A DNA stretch of 5,438 bases, from the NCBI GenBank assembly GCA_031281685.1, contig JAITFA010000007.1, forward strand, positions 1 through 5,438, given 5' to 3'. The notes below the pieces were generated by a model. The model searched no databases and had not been told where the DNA came from. It worked only from the letters and a program-made list of their open reading frames with translations. The translations under genes were made by a program, and so were the position numbers. Positions 1 to 5,345 of this stretch are shown piece by piece. Every line of letters begins with the position of its first letter. The stretch's first letter is position 1. The DNA is from Treponema sp. (GTDB lineage Bacteria > Spirochaetota > Spirochaetia > Treponematales > Breznakiellaceae).

Positions 1-779
1 GCGCCAGCGTCTATGTTGCAATGAACAAGGGCTGCATCAGTAAGACATGCCGCGTCGCCGACGTGTTGCGCCATGAAATCGCGCAGGTTGTGCTTGACGG
101 TTTTCCGGCGCGATGAAAACAAGGCGCGTACCAGCGGGTAAAACAGCGCGGGGTAGCGTGGACGGTCAAGCCGGAGGTCGAGACGAACTGCCTGTGAATC
201 AACATGAGGCGCGGGATAAAAACACGCGCCTTTGAGTACCATGAGCGGCGTTACGGTATAGACAGAGGCGCAGAGTACCGAAAACGACGAGTAGTCCTTT
301 GTGTGGGGACGGGCGCTCATGCGCTGGGCAACTTCGCGCTGTATGGTTATCACCATGCGCTGAAAAAAGCGTCCCTGTTCGATGAAGTCGGCGATGAGAC
401 GGGCGCCTATGTTGTAAGGAAGGTTGCCGAGCAGGTACGGCGCGGGGTTTGTGTCGCGCCATGTGGCGAGCGCGTCGCCTTCGATAAGCGTGAGGCGCTC
501 ACCGAAAAAGCCGCGCAGTATGCGGCAGAAACCCTCGTCAATCTCAAACACGGTAATATGTGCGCCGCGCTCAAGAAGCGGGGCTGTCATGGCGCCAAGC
601 CCGGGACCAATCTCCCAGACCGCGTCGCCCCGCTCAAACCCAAGGGCGTCGAGCAGGCGCGTGCGGATTTCCCGCCTGATTAAAAAATTCTGTCCAAACT
701 GCTTACGCGCCCCTAAGCTCTTCGCGTCGAGAAAAGCGCGAAGCGCGCTTGGGGAATCGTAGTTTATTGGTTCACGCAC
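1..779 (-). CDS. rsmA: 16S rRNA (adenine(1518)-N6/adenine(1519)-N6)-dimethyltransferase RsmA (KsgA), C-terminus cut by window edge
   Basis: RsmA dimethylates two adjacent adenines near the 3' end of 16S rRNA with S-adenosylmethionine during late small-subunit assembly in the cytoplasm. I translated the minus strand by hand from 779: the frame stays open to the left edge (259 codons). Visible family motifs are KQFGQNFL (residues 26-33), the SAM-binding motif EIGPGLG (56-62), an acidic FEID after the second strand, the catalytic NLPYNI (119-124), the FYPAPHVDSQAV segment, and SSRRKTVKHNL in the C-terminal helical domain. The usual length is about 270-290 residues, so only a short C-terminal piece is missing. 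The start is GTG at 779-777, because an in-frame TGA lies one codon upstream (785-783) and homology begins soon after. No clear Shine-Dalgarno is seen. It starts 24 nt after the LysM gene stop on the same strand, so the two are probably cotranscribed. The family assignment is very secure. Confidence 0.95.
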   Translation of the reverse strand, partial: MREPINYDSPSALRAFLDAKSLGARKQFGQNFLIRREIRTRLLDALGFERGDAVWEIGPGLGAMTAPLLERGAHITVFEIDEGFCRILRGFFGERLTLIEGDALATWRDTNPAPYLLGNLPYNIGARLIADFIEQGRFFQRMVITIQREVAQRMSARPHTKDYSSFSVLCASVYTVTPLMVLKGACFYPAPHVDSQAVRLDLRLDRPRYPALFYPLVRALFSSRRKTVKHNLRDFMAQHVGDAACLTDAALVHCNIDAG

Positions 780-803
780 GGATCAATCGTTCAGGATAAG
801 AGG

Positions 804-1547
804 CTAGGCTCGCGGAGCTGTTGCCGGATCGACCGGATTGTTACGCAGGAAAACCATGAGAGAAAGCTGTGGCTTTCCGCTTATCGCGTCTATACCTAGT
901 CGTCCCAGTTCTGTTCCGGCTTGCACTGTATCGCCGTTTTTCACTGACAAACTCTCGCAACCGCCGTATACATAAGAATATCCCCCTGCTGTTTTAACAA
1001 CCACGACTCGCCCAAATCCGCGGTAGGGTCCCGCTGATATCACGGTTCCTGTAGTGAGGCTTTTTACTGCTTCGGACTGTTCCCCTATCAGGATCACTCC
1101 GCCTAGGTTCCCGCTTCGGTATGCTACCTCTTTCGCCGCTATAGGCCAGAGGTGCGTGCTGGGTATTGTTGGTATTGTTGCGCCTTCACGAGGGATGCGG
1201 AGTATATCGCCCACTTTTAGTACATAAGTTTCTGACAGACTATTGACGCTTCTCAGCGTTTTAACATCGATCCCGTACTGACGGGCAATGCCGTAGAGGG
1301 TTTCACCGCGAATCACTCGATGTTCAATGCTTGCGATGCTTGGTATGACCAGTCGCTTGCCGACCTGAAGCCGCTGGGGGTCAGAGATGTTGTTCACGCT
1401 CATCAGGCTATTGGCGTCAACCCCATAGGCGCGGGCTATTGATGTGATCGTTTCACCCTGCTTGACCACATGGGTCTGATTCTGCCCGAAGCAGGCGGAG
1501 ATTAACGCGAAAAGAAAAAGGTATAGAAGACCATATCTCGAATTCAT
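804..1547 (-). CDS. LysM-domain protein with degenerate M23/LytM-like domain, probable lipoprotein
   Basis: Seen: a 247-residue protein with an N-terminal hydrophobic signal (residues 5-18) ending in ISAC, a plausible lipobox with Cys19; cleavage by signal peptidase I after Gly21 is the alternative. Two LysM peptidoglycan-binding domains follow: about 25-69 (HVVKQGETITSIA...LVIP) and 75-119 (HRVIRGETLYGIA...LRIP). The rest (about 130-240) has the beta-fold pattern of M23/LytM domains (GTVISAGPYRGFGRVVVVK, NGDTVQAGTELGRLG, NPVDP near the end). The zinc ligands are not conserved: the usual HLHFEV position reads QLSLMV, and the usual YAHL reads YVYGG. Known of the family: such inactive LytM proteins (NlpD/EnvC type) bind cell wall and activate amidases rather than cut. 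The role here is inference: a periplasmic or surface cell-wall factor affecting division or envelope maintenance. It lies upstream of rsmA in the same direction. The ATG at 1547 gives the complete signal peptide; no strong Shine-Dalgarno precedes it. Confidence 0.85.
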   Translation of the reverse strand: MNSRYGLLYLFLFALISACFGQNQTHVVKQGETITSIARAYGVDANSLMSVNNISDPQRLQVGKRLVIPSIASIEHRVIRGETLYGIARQYGIDVKTLRSVNSLSETYVLKVGDILRIPREGATIPTIPSTHLWPIAAKEVAYRSGNLGGVILIGEQSEAVKSLTTGTVISAGPYRGFGRVVVVKTAGGYSYVYGGCESLSVKNGDTVQAGTELGRLGIDAISGKPQLSLMVFLRNNPVDPATAPRA

Positions 1548-1581
1548 ACTTTGTTTACAATATCGGAAATGGACTTAGGGA

Positions 1582-1609
1582 AATTTAAATACGTTAGCGG
1601 CTCTTTCAA
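1582..1609 (-). promoter_or_regulatory. Candidate sigma-70-like promoter of the LysM gene
   Basis: On the minus strand TTGAAA (1609-1604) is followed after 16 nt by TAAATT (1587-1582), which matches the -10 consensus at four of six positions. It would give a leader of about 28 nt before the ATG at 1547. The nearby AT-rich stretch is consistent with a promoter, but the match is moderate and no experimental support is possible here. Confidence 0.3.
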
Positions 1610-1630
1610 AGCCGAAGTTCTCGGCTCCGG

Positions 1631-1665
1631 GTGCCAGAGGCGAGGCAAGCCGCTCAAAGCCCCTC
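1631..1665 (+). repeat. Repeat R2, copy 1 (35 bp)
   Basis: Matches 1744-1778 at 33 of 35 positions; the last 25 bases (1641-1665) are identical. It starts with the GTGCCAGAG core and continues into the GAGGCAAGCCGCTC module. Confidence 0.9.
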
Positions 1666-1669
1666 CAGT

Positions 1670-1707
1670 GGTTTTGGGTGCCAGAGACGGTGGGTCTTAG
1701 CCGAGCG
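1670..1707 (+). repeat. Repeat R1, copy 1 (38 bp, exact)
   Basis: Identical over 38 bp to 1873-1910. Similarity continues on both sides (1666-1730 against 1869-1932) with four mismatches and one single-base gap, so the duplicated unit is about 65 bp. Confidence 0.93.
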
Positions 1708-1743
1708 ACTCTGGGTGCCAGAGACATGGTAGCAGAGATGGTG

Positions 1744-1778
1744 GTGTCAGAGACGAGGCAAGCCGCTCAAAGCCCCTC
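1744..1778 (+). repeat. Repeat R2, copy 2 (35 bp)
   Basis: Second copy of the 1631-1665 unit, beginning GTGTCAGAGA instead of GTGCCAGAGG. It lies between the two R1 copies, which gives the order R2-R1-R2-R1. Confidence 0.9.
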
Positions 1779-1872
1779 GTGCCACCACCTTTGACCGCCT
1801 ACTAACTGTCGCAGCCTGAGTCACCCCCTAGTCACGGCGTGTTTGTACCGCCTTGTAACCGAGTGGTTCAGC

Positions 1873-1910
1873 GGTTTTGGGTGCCAGAGACGGTGGGTCT
1901 TAGCCGAGCG
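1873..1910 (+). repeat. Repeat R1, copy 2 (38 bp, exact)
   Basis: Second exact copy of 1670-1707. It is followed by two further degenerate core units up to about 1980, close to the CYTH promoter. Confidence 0.93.
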
Positions 1911-2015
1911 CTCCGGGTGTCAGAGACGTGGTGTCTTAACCGAGTGGCTCCGGGTGCCAGAGATGGTGATGTCAGAGACATTTCGAAAAATTAAACGCCG
2001 ATGCCCTAGTTTCGA

Positions 2016-2043
2016 TTGATAAACAAAGATCGGGAAGTATGCT
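2016..2043 (+). promoter_or_regulatory. Candidate promoter of the CYTH-oppD-oppF operon
   Basis: TTGATA (2016-2021), a 16-nt spacer and TATGCT (2038-2043) resemble a sigma-70 promoter. Transcription would begin near 2050, only about 5 nt before the ATG at 2055, so the mRNA would be nearly leaderless. The purine-rich GGGAAG at 2032-2037 is too far from the ATG to serve as a normal Shine-Dalgarno and lies inside the spacer. Confidence 0.4.
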
Positions 2044-2054
2044 AGTATGCGTTC

Positions 2055-2645
2055 ATGGCCATTGAGATCGAAGTTAAGGCGTGGGTTGACACGCCCGAGT
2101 CACTGAAGCAACGTATCGACGCTATTGCCCGCTTTACCGGCGTGTTTGACAAGACAGACGCCTACTGGTATTCCGCGTCATGTATAGCGTTTCCGGCGTC
2201 AGGCGTGCGGGTGCGGAAAGAGGTCATGATGGATGGATGCGGCGATATACGGAACGGCGTTCAAATCACGCGCATCACTTATAAGACAAAAGAAGTACGG
2301 GATAACATTGAGGTGAACCATGAACGGGAGTTCACTGTATCGGATGGCGCTGCGTTTGAGGAATTGCTGACAACGCTGAATCTTATCCCTATAAAACGCA
2401 AACACAAGACCGGCTGGGCATGGGTGTATGACAAAGATGCGCTTACCATTAAGGATGGCATCACGGTGGAGCTTGTCCTGCTTGAGCAACTTGGCTACTT
2501 TATCGAACTGGAGATACTGGCGAACAACGACGCGCCGGACACAGTGGCGTTGGCGCGGCAAAGACTCCTCGCCCTGCTTGATCTGTTGGGCATAGCCCGC
2601 AATCGCATTGAGAGCCGTTATTACACGGAGCTGCTGGGGCAGTAG
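2055..2645 (+). CDS. CYTH-domain protein (CyaB/ThTPase-like triphosphate tunnel metalloenzyme family)
   Basis: Seen: 196 residues covering one whole CYTH domain. The signature ExExK is at residues 4-8 (EIEVK). The charged strands that line the tunnel follow in order: VRVRKE (51-56), TYKTKE (75-80), HEREF (89-93), KRKHK (114-118), the LVLLEQLGYFIELEI segment with Glu151 and Glu153 (140-154), and a closing IESRYYTELL (185-194). Known: CYTH proteins bind triphosphates with divalent metal and include class IV adenylate cyclases, thiamine triphosphatases and inorganic triphosphatases. The sequence does not tell which substrate applies here, so no specific activity is claimed. The ATG at 2055 puts the signature at the very N-terminus, as expected; an ATG at 2047 is out of frame. 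It is the first gene of a transcription unit and ends 2 nt before oppD, which suggests translational coupling with the transporter ATPases. Confidence 0.88.
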   Translation: MAIEIEVKAWVDTPESLKQRIDAIARFTGVFDKTDAYWYSASCIAFPASGVRVRKEVMMDGCGDIRNGVQITRITYKTKEVRDNIEVNHEREFTVSDGAAFEELLTTLNLIPIKRKHKTGWAWVYDKDALTIKDGITVELVLLEQLGYFIELEILANNDAPDTVALARQRLLALLDLLGIARNRIESRYYTELLGQ

Positions 2646-2647
2646 GC

Positions 2648-3658
2648 ATGGCAACGAATTGTTTGTTACAGGTTGAGCGGCTGTCGATTGGCGTTGGTGC
2701 CAGACACGCGATGTCTGGCACCAAGGAGCCACTTCTGGCTGTCGATGACATTAGCTTCACGATACGCGCCGGTGAAATTGTTGGCATCGCGGGTGAATCC
2801 GGCTGCGGCAAGACTCTCACCGCGCTCTCCATACCCGCGCTCTTACCGGAAGACATTAGCCGCGTGAGCGGCTCCATCGTGTTCGACGGCGTTGACTTAG
2901 GCGCGTTGTCGCCCCGCGAGCTGACAGCACGACGCGGCAAGGATATATCCATGATCTTTCAGGAACCCATGACCTCGCTGAATCCCCTGCTCAGAGTAGG
3001 ACGGCAGATCGCGGAGAGCCTTGAACTGCACGGGGATACTGAGCGCACTCGCGTCAAGCAAAAAACACTGGACATTATGCGGCAGGTGGGACTACCCGAC
3101 CCCGTGAGACTCGCCGCCATGTACCCGCACCAGCTTTCCGGCGGTATGCGCCAGCGGGTGATGATCGCGCTCGCCATTGTATGCGGTCCCCGCTTGCTCA
3201 TCGCCGATGAACCCACCACCTCGCTCGACGTTACCATTCAGGCGCAGATACTGAGGCTTCTACGGCGCATAAACCGCGAGCTGGGCGTGGCGATCCTCTT
3301 CATCTCCCACGACCTCGCCCTCTTGAGCCGCGTCTGCGACCGTATGCTGGTCATGTACGCAGGCAAAATCGTGGAGGAAGGCGCGGCTGGCGACCTTTTC
3401 ACCGCGCCCGTCCATGAATACACGCGAGGACTCATCGGTTCAATTCCTGATCGCGGTCGTAAGGGCATGGCGCTGGTAAACATTCCGGGCAAGGTTCCGT
3501 CCCTTGAGGAACTGGGCAACATACGCGACGGTTGCCCCTTTGCCCCCCGCTGTTACTCCGCCCTGGAAACCTGTTTAACCCATTTCCCAAAAGCAACAAC
3601 GCTCAATGCCCAGCACCGCGTTCACTGTGTTCACGCTGGCGGAGCGCGTCATGGCTGA
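2648..3658 (+). CDS. oppD: Oligopeptide/dipeptide ABC transporter ATP-binding protein, OppD/DppD type
   Basis: This is one of the two ATPases that power an Opp/Dpp-type peptide importer, acting on the cytoplasmic face of the permease. Seen in its 336 residues: Walker A GESGCGKT (49-56), Q-loop in IFQEP, signature LSGGMRQR (163-170), Walker B LLIADE (183-188) with D-loop SLD, and H-loop His221. The C-terminal oligo/dipeptide-transporter extension contains GCPFAPRC and four cysteines (296, 302, 309, 327; spacing CX5CX6CX17C). In DppD homologues such cysteines hold a [4Fe-4S] cluster, so one is likely here. Length is typical. Odd: codons 16-26 ([11 protein letters not shown]) are formed by a perfect palindrome that extends the loop after the first strand. 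The gene follows the CYTH gene by 2 nt and overlaps oppF by 8 nt. OppD versus DppD cannot be settled without the substrate-binding protein; peptides are the family norm, but nickel or other substrates are possible. Confidence 0.93.
   Translation: MATNCLLQVERLSIGVGARHAMSGTKEPLLAVDDISFTIRAGEIVGIAGESGCGKTLTALSIPALLPEDISRVSGSIVFDGVDLGALSPRELTARRGKDISMIFQEPMTSLNPLLRVGRQIAESLELHGDTERTRVKQKTLDIMRQVGLPDPVRLAAMYPHQLSGGMRQRVMIALAIVCGPRLLIADEPTTSLDVTIQAQILRLLRRINRELGVAILFISHDLALLSRVCDRMLVMYAGKIVEEGAAGDLFTAPVHEYTRGLIGSIPDRGRKGMALVNIPGKVPSLEELGNIRDGCPFAPRCYSALETCLTHFPKATTLNAQHRVHCVHAGGARHG
2694..2724. repeat. Perfect inverted repeat inside oppD (13-bp arms, 5-nt loop)
   Basis: TTGGTGCCAGACA (2694-2706) and TGTCTGGCACCAA (2712-2724) are exact reverse complements around CGCGA. 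It lies in frame and encodes part of a loop between the first strand and the LLAVDDISF strand of OppD. The arm contains GGTGCCAGA, also found in the intergenic array (for example 1677-1685), which suggests a REP-like or Rickettsia-palindromic-element-like insertion. A transcript could fold into a strong hairpin close to the oppD start. Confidence 0.85.
3641..3644 (+). promoter_or_regulatory. Ribosome binding site deciding the oppF start
   Basis: GGAG lies 6 nt before the ATG at 3651, inside the end of oppD. It supports 3651 over an in-frame ATG at 3606, whose extra 15 residues resemble nothing in the family. Confidence 0.7.
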
Positions 3659-4625
3659 TACGCCGCTGTTGCGTATTGAACATGTTTCTAACGCTTACAC
3701 AAGCCGCGCCTATGGCCTCTTTGGGAGAAAAGAGGTGAAGCCCGTACTTGACGACATTAACCTTGAACTGGGTTCCGGCGAACTCTTTGGGCTGGTGGGA
3801 GAATCCGGCTGCGGCAAAACCACGCTGGGGCGAAGCGTACTGGGGCTTATCGACTACAAAGGGCTTATTACTATCGACGGCATACCGCAGCGGAACAGCT
3901 TTGACCGCCTAAACCAGCGTGGACGGCTCACCCTGGCGAGGAAGGTTCAGGCGGTGTTTCAAGACCCGTCGGCGTCGCTCAATCCAATCAAGCGGGTGGG
4001 TGAAATCCTTGAGGAGCCGCTTAAAATACACCGGCTCGGGGATAAGTGGGAACGCAACCGCCGCGTTGACGACGCGCTCAATCTCGTGGGGCTTGACCCC
4101 TCGTACAAGGCGCGCGCGCCGCGTGAACTGTCCGGCGGACAGCGCCAGCGGGTCTGTATCGCCTCGGCGCTGATGCTGTCGCCCAAGCTCATCATCGCCG
4201 ATGAAGCCGTCAGCGCCCTTGACGTATCGGTTGGGGCGCAGATACTCAACCTCTTTCAAGACCTGCATCACCGGCTCGGCCTCGCGCTCTTCTTTATTTC
4301 CCACAACCTCAATGTTGTCTATTACCTCTGCGACCGTATTGCCGTGATGTATCATGGCCAAATCGTGGAACTCGGCGTGGCTGACGCCGTGTATAACGCG
4401 CCGGCGCACCCATACACCCGCGCTTTGCTTTCCGCCGCCACCGGCGCGCTGGACAAAGACAGCGCCCGCAACGCCTCTGACACCGCGCCCGCCCTGCGCT
4501 GCCGCTACGCATCGCGCTGTTTGTCGCTTTGTCCTGCCTGCTCCGCAGCCCCCAACGAGCTGGCAAACATTGCCCCGCCCGGCGAGCCGCCGCACTTCAC
4601 CCGCTGCTCGCGCTTGGACGCTTAA
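3651..4625 (+). CDS. oppF: Oligopeptide/dipeptide ABC transporter ATP-binding protein, OppF/DppF type
   Basis: This is the second ATPase of the importer and should pair with OppD. Seen in 324 residues: Walker A GESGCGKT (50-57), Q-loop AVFQDP, signature LSGGQRQR (160-167), Walker B LIIADE (180-185) followed by AVSALD (Ala where many relatives have Pro), and H-loop His218 in ISHNL. The C-terminal extension has cysteines 284, 290, 297 and 319 (CX5CX6CX21C), matching the cluster-type pattern of OppD. The insertion before the second strand (YTSRAYGLFGRKEVK) is typical of OppF. The gene begins inside the oppD stop region (ATGGCTGA, 8-nt overlap), a sign of tight coupling. Odd: codons 249-281 (4396-4493) exist a second time at the right edge of the window, after an AT-rich insert that begins about 30 nt beyond the oppF stop. 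This copy reads through to a normal length, so it is probably functional. Confidence 0.93.
   Translation: MADTPLLRIEHVSNAYTSRAYGLFGRKEVKPVLDDINLELGSGELFGLVGESGCGKTTLGRSVLGLIDYKGLITIDGIPQRNSFDRLNQRGRLTLARKVQAVFQDPSASLNPIKRVGEILEEPLKIHRLGDKWERNRRVDDALNLVGLDPSYKARAPRELSGGQRQRVCIASALMLSPKLIIADEAVSALDVSVGAQILNLFQDLHHRLGLALFFISHNLNVVYYLCDRIAVMYHGQIVELGVADAVYNAPAHPYTRALLSAATGALDKDSARNASDTAPALRCRYASRCLSLCPACSAAPNELANIAPPGEPPHFTRCSRLDA
4396..4493 (+). repeat. oppF 3' segment duplicated at 5341-5438, left copy
   Basis: This internal oppF segment aligns without gaps to 5341-5438 at 93 of 98 positions. Mismatches are at 4400, 4431, 4440, 4454 and 4467. Similarity stops abruptly to the left of 4396; the right limit is unknown because the second copy runs out of the window. 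Confidence 0.95.
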
Positions 4626-4654
4626 CAAACCGGACGTCAACGGCAAGAGGCGGA

Positions 4655-4664
4655 GGCGTGGCTT
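4655..4664 (+). repeat. Left inverted repeat of the AT-rich cassette
   Basis: GGCGTGGCTT, exact reverse complement of 5336-5345. It sits 29 nt after the oppF stop and just before the AT-rich DNA begins. Confidence 0.6.
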
Positions 4665-4672
4665 CTTCTTCT

Positions 4673-5275
4673 TTAATGTATTTTTTTATAAACATAATAG
4701 CCCGCCTCTGTAGGATGATCCAATATCCAGCTACCCTTTTTTTCTTTTAAGGTCTTTATAAATATTAATATATCTCCGCAACCGCCAACAGTGAATATTA
4801 TACCCCACAACAATAAAAAATAATTTCCTAATACAATTGAAATCGTTGCCGGTATTATTCCTAAAATAATTAACGGCATAATTGCCGCTATTCTATAGTG
4901 GTTTATTTTTAATCTTTCCTTGCAGCAGCAATAAGGCGTAAATAGTTTTTTTGCTGGCATTATACCAAATTTTACAGATTTCCACTTGTTTTTTGCAAAA
5001 ATCGCATAAACTATTCCATGTATTAATTCATGTGCAGTAATCCCAGGTATCAAGATTGAGAAAGCAATGGCCAAATTTTTTATCCGCTCCTGTAAACTCA
5101 TTGCGGTATTGATACCTATGGATATTGAATATTGTTCATGCCAGATCATAAAAAAGGGTATTCCAAAAACGGCTATGGCAATAGCCAATATTATAATTCC
5201 AAAAATATTTACCCATACAATATTAACAATTACTTCTTCTTTGATATACTCGTCTTCAACAAATTCATTTTCCAT
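4673..5275 (-). CDS. DUF3267-family membrane protein, putative zinc metallopeptidase
   Basis: Seen: 200 residues, strongly hydrophobic, with about four membrane segments (roughly 16-44, 67-94, 129-149, 152-176). HELIHG at 82-87 is a zincin HExxH motif placed in or beside the second segment. Later conserved-looking parts are TPYCCCKERL (113-122), GGCGDILI (164-171) and DHPTEAGYYVY (186-196). This order fits the DUF3267 putative zincin peptidase family as I remember it (Pfam PF11667), a group of small membrane proteins of unproven function; Asp168 or Glu190 could be a third metal ligand. The ATG at 5275 is preceded by GGAGG with a 6-nt gap, and TATTAT at 5306-5301 could be a -10 box. The gene is convergent to oppF and uses AT-rich codons (AAA, ATA, AAT), unlike every neighbour, which points to horizontal acquisition. 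Substrate and role are unknown. Confidence 0.82.
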   Translation of the reverse strand: MENEFVEDEYIKEEVIVNIVWVNIFGIIILAIAIAVFGIPFFMIWHEQYSISIGINTAMSLQERIKNLAIAFSILIPGITAHELIHGIVYAIFAKNKWKSVKFGIMPAKKLFTPYCCCKERLKINHYRIAAIMPLIILGIIPATISIVLGNYFLLLWGIIFTVGGCGDILIFIKTLKEKKGSWILDHPTEAGYYVYKKIH

Positions 5276-5281
5276 GTCAAG

Positions 5282-5286
5282 CCTCC
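5282..5286 (-). promoter_or_regulatory. Strong Shine-Dalgarno of the DUF3267 gene
   Basis: GGAGG on the minus strand, 6 nt before the ATG at 5275. It is the clearest ribosome binding site in the window; the resident genes have weak ones or rely on coupling. Confidence 0.8.
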
Positions 5287-5335
5287 AAATCTATATTTTT
5301 ATAATAATTCATACCATACGGGCAGTATATACGAA

Positions 5336-5345
5336 AAGCCACGCC
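5336..5345 (+). repeat. Right inverted repeat of the AT-rich cassette
   Basis: AAGCCACGCC, reverse complement of 4655-4664. Its last five bases overlap the start of the oppF-like copy, so the true edge of the cassette could be 5340 or 5345. Confidence 0.6.

Larger units (their letters stand above)
1621..1980. repeat. Mosaic intergenic repeat array built on GTGYCAGAGA
   Basis: This stretch fills most of the 507-bp gap between the divergent LysM and CYTH genes and contains no convincing coding sequence. The core GTG(C/T)CAGAG occurs at 1631, 1678, 1715, 1744, 1881, 1917 and 1954, with a variant ATGTCAGAG at 1969. Around the core three modules recur in different order: CGAGGCAAGCCGCTCAAAGC followed by CCCTC (1641-1665, 1754-1778); GGTGGGTCTTAGCCGAGCG (1689-1707, 1892-1910; degenerate at about 1930-1946); and CTCYGGGTGYCAGAGAC (1709-1725, 1911-1927). 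Copies of CCGAG on the right are 45 and 36 nt apart, so the array is irregular, not a clean tandem. One stretch, 1709-1723, is a small palindrome (CTCTGG-GTG-CCAGAG). Function is unknown; it may be a dispersed repeat family with multiple insertions or internal recombination. Confidence 0.85.
4655..5345. mobile_element. Putative AT-rich single-gene cassette with 10-bp terminal inverted repeats
   Basis: Between GC-rich oppF and its partial second copy lies about 690 bp of roughly 30% GC (two 60-base lines counted at about 28%). Its edges carry GGCGTGGCTT (4655-4664) and the exact reverse complement AAGCCACGCC (5336-5345). The only gene inside is the DUF3267 membrane protein; no transposase or integrase is present. 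No target-site duplication could be recognised. Composition, edge repeats and the flanking oppF duplication together suggest acquired DNA, either a non-autonomous element or a passenger brought by recombination. The label is inference. Confidence 0.45.

Noticed and set aside
204..683. Plus-strand open frame of 159 codons
   Set aside because: It lies antisense to rsmA, whose motifs are unmistakable in the minus frame; it has no recognisable domain.
1856..1900. tRNA-like stretch containing AACCGAGTGGTTCAGCGG
   Set aside because: It resembles a tRNA D-arm, but no acceptor or anticodon stem can be paired, and it is part of the recurring CCGAG repeat unit.
1621..1980. CRISPR array
   Set aside because: The recurring units are irregular in spacing and degenerate, the intervening parts are themselves repeats, and no cas gene is present.
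3606..3650. Upstream start for oppF at 3606
   Set aside because: The extra 15 residues do not match the family, and ATG 3651 has GGAG at the correct distance and the usual short overlap with oppD.
3909..4646. Minus-strand open frame of 245 codons opposite oppF
   Set aside because: GC-rich codon bias opens this antisense frame; the protein is Arg- and Gly-rich with no family resemblance, while oppF is clearly coding.
4646..4709. 8-bp inverted repeat AGAGGCGG/CCGCCTCT as a terminator between oppF and the DUF3267 gene
   Set aside because: The loop is 48 nt and the right arm lies inside the DUF3267 coding region; there is no compact stem with a T-run.
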